IMG/VR virus record: IMGVR_UViG_3300033153_007511
Coordinates: 1 to 22,882 of that record
Strand: one strand, 5' to 3'
Length of the DNA: 22,882 nucleotides
Source: a virus
Shown: piece after piece, positions 1 through 8,400 of the stretch
Layout: each line of letters opens with the position of its first letter
Position numbering within the stretch: the stretch's first letter is position 1
Notes under the pieces: generated by a model
Told to the model about the DNA's origin: nothing
Database searches by the model: none
The model's input: only the letters and a program-made list of their open reading frames with translations
Translations under genes and position numbers: made by a program

Positions 1-285
1 GTTCATATCACCTGAGTTCATATCACCTGAGTTCTTAAAACCTGAGTTACTATTACCTGAGTTCCAATGACCTGAGTTATTATTACCTGAGTTCATAACA
101 CCTGAGTTCTTAAAACCTGAGTTCCTATTACCTGAGTTCTTAGCACCTGAGTTCCAATCACCTGAGTTCCAATCACCTGAGTTCTTAAAACCTGAGTTCT
201 TAAAACCTGAGTTCCAATGACCTGAGTTATTATTACCTGAGTTCATATCACCTGAGTTCTTAAAACCTGAGTTATTCTTATTATC
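1..285 (-). repeat. 15-bp tandem repeat array encoding NSGxx pentapeptides
   Basis: Eighteen head-to-tail 15-bp units, each with CCTGAGTT on the + strand followed by 7 variable bases, continue to the window edge. The length is an exact multiple of 3 and each unit reads NSGxx on the minus strand, so this is coding repetition. A four-unit block (ccaatga, attatta, catawca, cttaaaa) occurs twice, near 61-120 and 211-270, which indicates expansion by segmental duplication. Confidence 0.95.
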
Positions 286-612
286 TAGCCATTTTTTCCA
301 TTCTTTTTTTGTTATGACTCGTATAATTTTCAATCCATTAGTTGCACATTTATATGTATCTTTTACAACGTCACCCGTTGCCTCAACTTCAACATATACA
401 GTATCTTTATCTCCTATGTTATAATAATCGTAACCAAAACAAAAATTATCATACTTGAAGAAATGATAACCTTGTTCGCATAGGACAGGTTTGATGTTTT
501 CAAGTTTATAAGTTTTTCCTATCTTGAATTCTGTATAGGTACTACCACCTATGTTGCCCGAGCAATAAACCCCTTTTTTTGTTGTTCTTTTTAAAACTTT
601 AATACCCTTCAT
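1..612 (-). CDS. DUF7666-like protein with C-terminal NSGxx pentapeptide repeats (3' end outside window)
   Basis: Reading leftward from ATG 612-610, the frame stays open to the window edge, so the protein is at least 204 residues and its end is missing. Residues 1-108 form a globular domain with a 'GKTY', 'C.qGyhff' and 'GDVV' pattern that I recall from phage DUF7666-type proteins. Then follow 18 full NSGxx pentapeptides (FK, DM, NN, HW, DW, NR, AK and similar in the variable pair). Family knowledge: such repeats form stacked turns or a beta-solenoid, and proteins of this layout are common in phages with no known function. A GGAGTG ribosome site lies 8 bases before the ATG and a sigma70 promoter at 673-701 drives it. 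The domain name is from memory and unverified; the repeat reading is direct. Confidence 0.8.
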   Translation of the reverse strand, partial: MKGIKVLKRTTKKGVYCSGNIGGSTYTEFKIGKTYKLENIKPVLCEQGYHFFKYDNFCFGYDYYNIGDKDTVYVEVEATGDVVKDTYKCATNGLKIIRVITKKEWKKWLDNKNNSGFKNSGDMNSGNNNSGHWNSGFKNSGFKNSGDWNSGDWNSGAKNSGNRNSGFKNSGVMNSGNNNSGHWNSGNSNSGFKNSGDMNSGDMN

Positions 613-672
613 AATAAACACTCCATTTGTAAAATTAAATACAACCATAACTAAAAATCAACTTACTTGATA

Positions 673-701
673 TGTATACCACACTTTGATATCATTGTCA
701 A
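673..701 (-). promoter_or_regulatory. Leftward sigma70 promoter for the pentapeptide-repeat gene
   Basis: On the minus strand there is TTGACA (701-696), a 17-bp spacer and TATACA (678-673). A TGG just before the -10 box makes it an extended -10 type. The TTTTCTTGACA...TGTGGTATA arrangement is shared with the promoters at 11924-11951, 18897-18924 and 20837-20864. Confidence 0.75.
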
Positions 702-718
702 GAAAATATTAAAATTTT

Positions 719-726
719 TATAAATA
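719..726 (+). promoter_or_regulatory. T4-type late promoter TATAAATA before the terminase gene
   Basis: Exact TATAAATA octamer 28 bases before the terminase ATG, followed by an AAGAGGT ribosome site. In T4 this octamer is the whole late promoter, read by the gp55 sigma factor. It sits back to back with the leftward promoter at 673-701. Confidence 0.65.
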
Positions 727-754
727 AAATAGTATAAATGTATAAGAGGTTGAA

Positions 755-2440
755 ATGGTCATGAGAAAAACGAAAAAAAATAAGAAGAAAAAAACAGAAA
801 ACATATGGTATAATGGTGTTAAAGGATTAAAAAAAGCTGGTGTTGATGTATCATCATATATGACATCAGAGAGAGAAGAAGAAATTTCTAAATGTATGAA
901 TGATGCTTTTTATTTTATAGAAAATTATTGTTTCATTAGAACACTAGATCCTGATGAAAAGGGAAACCGTGTTATGTCTGTCAAGGATGCTGGGGGCTTG
1001 AGATGGTATCAGAATAAACAGATTCAAGATTATTTAGATAATAGATTCATAGCGTTAAATTTTCCTAGACAATCCGGGAAAACTGTTGGTACTGTTTTAT
1101 ATTTTGTTTGGAAATTAATGTTCACCGATGATTTCAATATTATGTGTCTTGCAAATAAGGACAAAGTAGCAAAGAATATATTAACAGAAGTGAAAAGAAT
1201 ACTCAAAAATTTACCTGTTTGGATGTCAGAGGGTATTGTTTTGGCAAACGAGCATAAAATAGGTTTTGAAAATGGTAGTTGGATAGAGGCAAGTGCAACA
1301 ACATTAGATGCTGGTCGTTCATCTTCTGCAAACATTATTTATTTAGATGAAGTCGCATTTGTTAAACGCAATGTTTGGTTAGAATTTTACAAAGGAGTTT
1401 ATCCGACCATATCATCAGGTAATACAACACAACTTATCGCAACTTCTACTCCAAATGGGCTAAATCATTGGTGGAAAATTATATCAGAAGGTAGACAAAA
1501 ATTAAATGATTATGTTATACATGAAATAAAATGGTATGATGTGCCGGGCAGGGACGAAAAATTCAAAGAGCAGACTATTAAAAATTTGGGAAAAGCAGCA
1601 TGGGATTCTGAGTATGATTGTCAGTTTATTGGTTCTGCAGGAACACTATTAAACTCCACAGTATTACAATCATTGGTATCATCAAACCCACTCAAAGAAA
1701 TATCAATATACAACAATAAATGGAAGCTCAAAATATACAAAGAATATATAAAAGGACACCAGTACATAATGACTCATGATCCCTCATATGGTTATGGTGA
1801 TGGTAGTGATTATTCTGGTATACATGTGTGGGATGTCACCTACAAAAATAAAATAGAACAAGTTGCAGTTATGTACGAAAATACGATAGGAAAAGAGGAA
1901 GCTCCTTATGTTCTCAAAAAAATTGGTGAACTATACGGAAATCCTTTTGAAATATCAGAAGTTAATAAATGTGAGGATGTTCCAAAAGATTTGATCACAG
2001 AAGCAGAATATATGGGAGAAGTGTACAGGGACCCTAAACGATATGGGTTGTTACAAACAGGGAAAACACGATCTGAAGGTTTAAAACAGCTTCAAAAAAT
2101 GTTTAACAATGACATGATGATGATTCATGATTTTGACACCATACACGAGTTATCTGTTTTCATTAAAAAGGGCGACAAATATCAGGCAGATGATGATGAG
2201 CACGATGATCTTGTAATGTCCATGAATCTGATGACATGGTTGATGAGCGATAAAAATAGATACGAGAAATATATTACAGATCAAGTTGATTACATGAATG
2301 ATATACAAGGGATCAAAGTTAATAATGGTATTGCATTGGTAGTTGATGGTAATCGAGATGAAGACTGGAGTAGTGATTCGAGTGATATTACAGATTGCTA
2401 TGGTGATGATATCCCAGATAATTTTTACCCCTCTTCTTAA
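755..2440 (+). CDS. terL: Terminase large subunit (DNA-packaging ATPase/nuclease)
   Basis: The 561-residue motor protein pumps DNA into the prohead and cuts the concatemer. Visible motifs: Walker A PRQSGKT (residues 104-110), Walker B IIYLDEV (194-200) with the catalytic Glu, and coupling motif ATSTPNG (229-235). The RNase H-like nuclease domain has HDPSYGYGDGSDYSG (341-355) with candidate metal-binding Asp342 and Asp352, and a C-terminal HDD (483-485). This matches the T4 gp17 plan, somewhat shorter than gp17's 610 residues. The N-terminus is Lys-rich. The start at 755 has AAGAGGT at 744-750; a second ATG at 761 is possible. It is the first gene of a late-type rightward unit. No small terminase subunit gene is visible in the window. 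Confidence 0.96.
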   Translation: MVMRKTKKNKKKKTENIWYNGVKGLKKAGVDVSSYMTSEREEEISKCMNDAFYFIENYCFIRTLDPDEKGNRVMSVKDAGGLRWYQNKQIQDYLDNRFIALNFPRQSGKTVGTVLYFVWKLMFTDDFNIMCLANKDKVAKNILTEVKRILKNLPVWMSEGIVLANEHKIGFENGSWIEASATTLDAGRSSSANIIYLDEVAFVKRNVWLEFYKGVYPTISSGNTTQLIATSTPNGLNHWWKIISEGRQKLNDYVIHEIKWYDVPGRDEKFKEQTIKNLGKAAWDSEYDCQFIGSAGTLLNSTVLQSLVSSNPLKEISIYNNKWKLKIYKEYIKGHQYIMTHDPSYGYGDGSDYSGIHVWDVTYKNKIEQVAVMYENTIGKEEAPYVLKKIGELYGNPFEISEVNKCEDVPKDLITEAEYMGEVYRDPKRYGLLQTGKTRSEGLKQLQKMFNNDMMMIHDFDTIHELSVFIKKGDKYQADDDEHDDLVMSMNLMTWLMSDKNRYEKYITDQVDYMNDIQGIKVNNGIALVVDGNRDEDWSSDSSDITDCYGDDIPDNFYPSS

Positions 2441-2453
2441 AGTACAACATCCT

Positions 2454-2461
2454 TATAAATA
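2454..2461 (+). promoter_or_regulatory. Late promoter TATAAATA before the sheath-like gene
   Basis: TATAAATA followed by AT lies in the 50-base gap between terminase and the next gene, 29 bases before its ATG. A GAGG ribosome site is at 2482-2485. Spacing and position match the other rightward starts. Confidence 0.7.
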
Positions 2462-2490
2462 ATAACAGCAAATAAATTTATGAGGATAAT

Positions 2491-3801
2491 ATGATAAATC
2501 TAAGCAAGGTAGATTTTCAGAGCAGTAAAAAACCAAAAACTGGTCAAAAAGGTTTGTTTTGGGGGTTGACATTTTACGAATCCATCTGGGGACCGTTGTT
2601 AGAACCCACCCACATTTCTAGCACATCAGAGTTGGTTGATAGATTTGGTAATTATGATGCAACTCTTGATAATAAATCGGATTTCATGCAAGCATGGAAT
2701 TTTCTTGAATATAGCACTAATTTAAAAATATATCGAGTGGGGACGGCATCAAACAACCCTATATTCTCAACCAATGTTTTAACTGGAATGGGAGGAAACT
2801 CGAACTCGCACTTATTTCTTGATAGTGTTACTGGGGGTGATACCAGTGTTTGGAATTCTAGTGACAATGGCTCAGATGTGTTTATCAGATTGGGTGATAT
2901 GACTAGACATGAGGATGAACCAACATACGGCACAGATCAGGTATGTTTTTGTTATGCAAAATACACAGGAGCACTTGGTAATCAAATAGGAATATCTACA
3001 GCAAACTATTTGGATGTTCTTTCTGAAAAATATGTGTGGAATCAAACGTCATGGACAGAGATTGATCTGGTGGATGTGAGCAATTTTGTTGCTGGGGGTG
3101 ATATTTCTGGTGAAACATCTGGTGCATCTGGCACAATATCTGCTGTAAATGGGAATAGAATAGAAATTATCTACACAGAGGGTTCTGTTGCATTTGTGAG
3201 TGGTGAAAATGTTGATAATGTTGTTAGTTTTGTTGCTACTGAAACTACTTGTTCTAATATAGATAACTACGACAAAGAAACTAATTTTTCTTTTGATGAC
3301 ATATTACCAAGATCACTTGTGATCAATGAGTTTGCTGTTGCCATAACAGTTGATAATATTTTGAAAGATGTTGTGATACTGTCAATGGACAATGATAAAC
3401 CAAACTATATAGAAGATTTTGAAAATCCTTGGATTGGTTTTTTTGTTGACACTAATTTAACAATAGCAGTAGACACTGATGATACCGCAACAAAATATGG
3501 GAAAATACCAGTAAGTGTGACAAAAAGAAACTTGAGGTTTGGTGCAAATGATATGATACCAAACACAGAGATAGCAGAATTAATAGGAAAACTATCAAGT
3601 GTTTATTTTGCTGATTATGATGTTATATTTAGTGAAAACAATGATAATGTTATAAAAGATGCAATAGATACACTTGCAGATGAGAGGTTTATAATACCTA
3701 TCATAAATAATTATGGGTATGTTGACTATGGGTATTTGATTGATAATTATTCAGATTTTATAACCACACATGATGGTTATAATATTATAATAGTAGGTTA
3801 A
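2491..3801 (+). CDS. Truncated tail-sheath homologue (N-terminal part only)
   Basis: This 436-residue protein is a sheath paralogue without the C-terminal core. Residues 20-85 carry the sheath N-terminal pattern (WGP at 33-35, LVDRFG at 48-53, AWNFLEY at 68-74, then iYRV), as in T4 gp18. Residues 155-169 (YAKYTGALGNQIGIS) match YAKYPGSRGNDIKV in the full sheath at 13607-15985. Residues 199-245 hold one GGDISGETSGASG beta-repeat, also present in the full sheath. FAVAITVDN...KPNYIE (281-308) aligns with EYALLVYVDD...EPNYID. The end, with DYDVIF and ADERF (375-400), resembles the Rossmann-like sheath domain, and then the protein stops. About 300 C-terminal residues are missing and are not found downstream in any frame. 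Possible roles are baseplate- or neck-proximal sheath variant or adaptor for the fibre genes that follow; the role is inference, the homology is strong. Confidence 0.82.
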   Translation: MINLSKVDFQSSKKPKTGQKGLFWGLTFYESIWGPLLEPTHISSTSELVDRFGNYDATLDNKSDFMQAWNFLEYSTNLKIYRVGTASNNPIFSTNVLTGMGGNSNSHLFLDSVTGGDTSVWNSSDNGSDVFIRLGDMTRHEDEPTYGTDQVCFCYAKYTGALGNQIGISTANYLDVLSEKYVWNQTSWTEIDLVDVSNFVAGGDISGETSGASGTISAVNGNRIEIIYTEGSVAFVSGENVDNVVSFVATETTCSNIDNYDKETNFSFDDILPRSLVINEFAVAITVDNILKDVVILSMDNDKPNYIEDFENPWIGFFVDTNLTIAVDTDDTATKYGKIPVSVTKRNLRFGANDMIPNTEIAELIGKLSSVYFADYDVIFSENNDNVIKDAIDTLADERFIIPIINNYGYVDYGYLIDNYSDFITTHDGYNIIIVG

Positions 3802-3814
3802 AGGAGAAAATAAT

Positions 3815-4600
3815 ATGGCTAGTAATAAAAGATTTGATGAAATGACCGAAAAGGCTACTATTGCAAATACTGATATTTTGCTTATTGCAGATTATGCGGA
3901 TTTAGACATCAACAGTAACCCAAAAACAAAAAAACTGACATGGGCAAATATGCTGACTATTATTGCAGCATCTGGGTTTGTGCTCGATGTTGACTATGAT
4001 GCTTACTCAATTTTAGCATCAGATGCAGATGATACACCAGTTGCTCTGACAGTAGCAGCATCTACTTTTGTTGGGAGAAAAACAAGTGGGGGAATTTCCG
4101 CCATGACTGCCTCAGAAGCAAGGGATGTTTTGAGTGTAGAAGAAAATTCTACCGCTGATCAAACAGACAGTGAAATAGAAACAGCATATAATAACCAAGT
4201 CGCTCAAGTTTCTGAAACAGAAAAAGATGAAATGACGAGCACATCGATAAAAACTAGTGCACCGAAGGATATTGCGGATATCGCTGGCACGGGAAATAAT
4301 ATAGTAACTGATTCAACAACCTCAAGAACATTTTCCCTGACAGACAGCAACAAACACATAAGATGCACCAACGGGTCAGCGATCACTCTCACAGTACCCC
4401 TTAACGCTACAGTACCTCTTCCAATCGGTTTCATGTGTGAGCCAGAACAAGCAGGGGCTGGAACAATTACATATTCCCCCGAAGGGGCTGCTGTATTGAG
4501 ATCGAAAGATTCTAATCTTAGCTCTAACGGTCAATACGGTTCTAGTATGATCAAGAAAATCGGAACGGACGAGTGGCTAATAGTCGGAGATCTAGCATAA
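3815..4600 (+). CDS. Tail-fibre/virion-appendage-like structural protein
   Basis: 261 residues. The N-terminal part (TDILLIADYADLDIN near residues 19-33) resembles the opening of many phage fibre and appendage proteins. A middle stretch (SAMTASEARDVLSVEEN, about residues 94-110) is typical of fibre shaft linkers. The C-terminal portion (about 165-261) is Thr/Gly/Ser-rich and predicted beta, ending in DEWLIVGDLA. The ribosome site is AGGAGAAAATAAT before ATG, 13 bases after the preceding stop, so it is co-transcribed with the sheath-like gene. Its stop overlaps the next start (TAATG). I do not recognise a named family; the fibre call rests on composition, linker motif and position before a giant kelch protein. 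Confidence 0.6.
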   Translation: MASNKRFDEMTEKATIANTDILLIADYADLDINSNPKTKKLTWANMLTIIAASGFVLDVDYDAYSILASDADDTPVALTVAASTFVGRKTSGGISAMTASEARDVLSVEENSTADQTDSEIETAYNNQVAQVSETEKDEMTSTSIKTSAPKDIADIAGTGNNIVTDSTTSRTFSLTDSNKHIRCTNGSAITLTVPLNATVPLPIGFMCEPEQAGAGTITYSPEGAAVLRSKDSNLSSNGQYGSSMIKKIGTDEWLIVGDLA

Positions 4601-5418
4601 TGTTTAATCGCAGAAGATGTATGTTACAGCAGGGGGTTATACCTCCAATACCTTTCGCCGCTGAACAATCATTCGGTAGTGTATTAGACATACAAGATGC
4701 AGGACAATACGATTGGTATCTCTACCCAAAAGCTGAAAAATATGATGATGAAAACGTATCAACACAGTCTTCAAAAATAGCATACGATAATCAACATGGA
4801 TACTGTTACTATTATGACATAACAACAACTGATATTTTCTATGCCGGAACTGATATAACCTCAGCAGGAACACAACTCACAAATTGCACTGCAACGTCTG
4901 GTAGCGAAGGGCTTACTGCTGGTGCTGAATATGTCTATGGATTAGGTACTGATTATCAGACCGTAAGAAGGATCAAATACGACAATACGGACGAAGGTCT
5001 TGTAGGTACATTCTCCGCAAACATGTCAAGTATATTTTACTGGGATGGTGTTGTATACGGAATAACTGCAAACGGTACAACAATACAAAGGTTGCACGAT
5101 AACAAGACTATGGATTTAACTCCTATGCTAACAGGTATCACCAATAACATTAGTGTAAGCAGAGGTGCCGACTACGACGGTCATACGCTCTATATCAATG
5201 CGGATGGATCGGGTGCTGGAACTCTACTTGAATTTAACTGGGAATGCAACATGGGAATAAGACCCGTACTTTACACTGCTATGGAAAATATTGAGACATT
5301 AATGACTACAGGATTAGATAGCTGTGTAATCAACCCAGTAACACATAGAGTAGAGCTACTTAACAACGTTGTCACAAACTCCAGAATATACATGCTAAAA
5401 CTCAAAGGCGAGGCTTAA
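4600..5418 (+). CDS. Hypothetical structural protein, beta-rich, between fibre-like and kelch genes
   Basis: 272 residues from the ATG that overlaps the upstream stop (TAATG, 4598-4602). An in-frame GTG at 4573 would add nine residues but lies inside the previous gene; GGAG at 4584-4587 favours the ATG. The sequence is rich in Tyr, Asp, Gly and Thr, with short repeated strand-like stretches (TVRRIKYDN, IFYWDGVVYGI, TIQRLHDN) suggesting a small propeller or beta-sandwich. No signal peptide, membrane segment or catalytic motif is visible. Its operon position between a fibre-like protein and the kelch protein suggests a host-contact or appendage assembly role, which is inference only. Confidence 0.6.
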   Translation: MFNRRRCMLQQGVIPPIPFAAEQSFGSVLDIQDAGQYDWYLYPKAEKYDDENVSTQSSKIAYDNQHGYCYYYDITTTDIFYAGTDITSAGTQLTNCTATSGSEGLTAGAEYVYGLGTDYQTVRRIKYDNTDEGLVGTFSANMSSIFYWDGVVYGITANGTTIQRLHDNKTMDLTPMLTGITNNISVSRGADYDGHTLYINADGSGAGTLLEFNWECNMGIRPVLYTAMENIETLMTTGLDSCVINPVTHRVELLNNVVTNSRIYMLKLKGEA

Positions 5419-5421
5419 CAA

Positions 5422-8400
5422 ATGAAATCACATAACATAGAACTAGGACTAAGAACAATAACCAAAGATGAACACGGATGTATCCTGAGAGATTCTAACT
5501 TCAACTCTAACAAAAATGCTGAAAGTTCAATACAGGCAGGAGACAAGACGTTTCCGATGCGTAGCCCCGTGAAGACACTGTTTGATGGTTTAGATAATTC
5601 GTTCAGAAATAATGCAGGTGTTCTACCCAAACTCAAAGCAGTACACACTAACGGTAGTGACTGGGAAGAGAAGACTACTGTTGCTCCTTGGGGTGATAGG
5701 GGGGATTTTAACCCGGTAGAGTATCAAGGAAAACTATGGGTAATTGGTGGCTCGGATGGAACCACCTACTACAATGATGTGTGGTCTTCTGAAGATGGTG
5801 AAAATTGGCGCGAAGTTTTAGCCAATGACGCGACGCCCCCAGGAACACAATTCCCGCAAAGACGGGGACATCAAGTATACTCCTTTGATGACAAACTTTG
5901 GGTCGTTGGTGGTTATACAGGTGCTGCTTATCTCAATGATGTTTGGAACTCAACGGATGGGATAACATGGGCAAATAATCTAGCCGACACGGGAAGCCCT
6001 GGTGCTGATCAATTCTCAAGAAGATCTTATTTCACGGGTTGTGTTTTTAACGACAGAATGTGGGTAATAGCCGGAACAACGGGAACCCTGACTAATGAAG
6101 TTTGGAGTACTGCGGATGGTACTGACTGGGATAACGAAGGAGCTTCTGCACATTTTACTGCAAGGCAACTACTTGTGTGTACTATATTCAATAATGAGAT
6201 GTTTATATTTGGTGGACATGATGGTTCTCCCACAAACGATGTTTGGTCAAGTGTGGATGGTGCTAGTTGGACTGATGAAAGTGCAACATCTCAGTTCTCT
6301 GCAAGAAGCGGATTAAGTGCAGTGACAGTGGACGGCAAAATGTGGGTGTTTGGTGGAACTACTGGAACAATAGCAGATACAGCAAATGCACAAAATGATG
6401 TATGGTGGTCAGTTAACGGTTCCGTATGGACACAAGGAGGCAAATCAGGTTTTTGGAAAAGCAGAACACGACAAGGTGCTGTTGCTTTTAAAAATCAAAT
6501 ATATCTAATGGGAGGGGTAGCATCAACTAATGTAAATGATGTTTGGTCTAGCAAAGACACCTTCAACAATAACGCATGGGATGAAGTAGATGATAGTGCT
6601 GACTGGGTAGGAAGAAATGGTCATAGATCTGTGGTTTTTCAAAATAAAATGTGGATTATTGGTGGTTGGAATGACATCGCTGATTATAACGGCGTTTACT
6701 CGTCTCCTGATGGCACTGCGTGGTCAACTGTTTTATCTGAGGGTCATGGTCAGTTTACAGCAAGAAGACAACATACGCTGTTAGTTTATGATAATAAGAT
6801 GTGGATAATCGGAGGATTCATTGATCCTGCAACTAGTTTAAACGATGTCTACTCTAGTCCCGATGGTGTAACATGGACACAGGAAACCGCAAGTGCTGCC
6901 TTTTCCGCTAGATCAGGTCATGCATCTTTAGTCTATGATAACAAAATGTGGGTATTGGGTGGCTCTGACGGTGCTAGGAAAAACGACGTTTATTGGTCAA
7001 CAGATGGCTCTACTTGGAACACCGCGACAATAAGCGCAGGGTGGTCTGGTAGAGTGATTTCATCGGGTATTGTCTTTGATAATAAAATGTGGTTAATAGG
7101 GGGAGATGATGGGTCGGCCAAATCAGATGTTTGGTCAAGTTCAGATGGAGTTACCTGGATAGAAGAAACACCTGACGGGGCTTTCGGAGGCTCTTTCGGG
7201 TCTATTTGTACAACATTCAATAACCGAATATTTATCGTTGCAGCGGCGGGAGATAGTGATAGCGTTTGGTCAAGTTCAAATGGAAAAGACTGGACTAAAG
7301 ATGAATCTGATGCTGAATGGGTCGGACGTTGGTATCATAACGTTTTGACCTTTAAAAATAAAATATGGATACTTGGCGGAAAGAATGGATCAGGAAATTT
7401 AAACGACGTATGGAGTTGGAACCCTTACCCTACAACAACAGGAATAACATTAGGATCAGGAACATTTGGCAGTAGTTGGAGTGAGATACTTGCTGACGAT
7501 GCAACACCCCCGAGCACACAATTCAATCAACGAGAATGCTCTTCCTTAGTTTTCAACAACAAACTTTGGATAATCGGAGGATTTGACAGTACTAATTATT
7601 TTAATGATGTTTGGAGCAGTTCAGACGGCATTAATTGGACTGAAGTGCTTGCGGATGGTCATGGTCAATGGTCACAGAGGAGACTGCATCAAATAAGTGT
7701 TTTTGACAATAAAATGTGGGTATTTGGGGGAACTACCAATATTAGTGAATTAAATGATGTTTATTCTTCCTATGACGGCGTAACTTGGACTCAAACAACA
7801 GCGGCGGCGGAATGGCCTATACGTTCCTCTTTTTCTTCATTGGTATTCGACAACAAGATGTGGGTTATGGGCGGCTACTCTTCTACAGTAAATAGAAACG
7901 ATGTTTATTCCAGTTCAGACGGCATAACTTGGAATGAGGAGACATCCTCAGCGGATTGGGATGCTCGGAGAGGACATACGACCTTAGTTTTCGACAATAG
8001 AATGTGGGTATTTGGTGGATATGGTAGTGGTACGACATATAATGTCTGGAGCAGTTCGGATGGGATTAACTGGGTTGAGGAAGCTTCCGCAATATGGATG
8101 GGTAGACGTTATGTAGGGTCGTGTGTATTCAACAATAAAATGTATGTGAGTTGCGGGTATACTACGGCTTCTTTGGATGATGTCTGGTCTTCAGAAGATG
8201 GGATTAACTGGTCAGAGGTGTCTAGTTCATTAGGCATAGGAACACGATATGTTATAGGAATGTCAGTGTTTGACAATAAACTTTGGATCATGGGCGGGAT
8301 TACAGACTCTTCCAATCTAAACGACGTTTGGGCAACAAACATAACCACAACAGCAGTAGATCCTACAGACACTGCCCTAGAAGATATACAGAACAACGGA

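Noticed and set aside
1-285. CRISPR-like array
   Set aside because: The units are contiguous 15-bp repeats with no spacers of typical length, and they translate as an in-frame pentapeptide series.
3700-3830. Frameshift as the cause of the short sheath homologue
   Set aside because: No sheath C-terminal sequence continues in any frame after 3801; a ribosome site and a different gene follow at once.
4573-4599. GTG start for the 4600-5418 gene
   Set aside because: It lies within the previous gene without its own ribosome site; ATG 4600 has GGAG upstream and a TAATG overlap typical of this genome.
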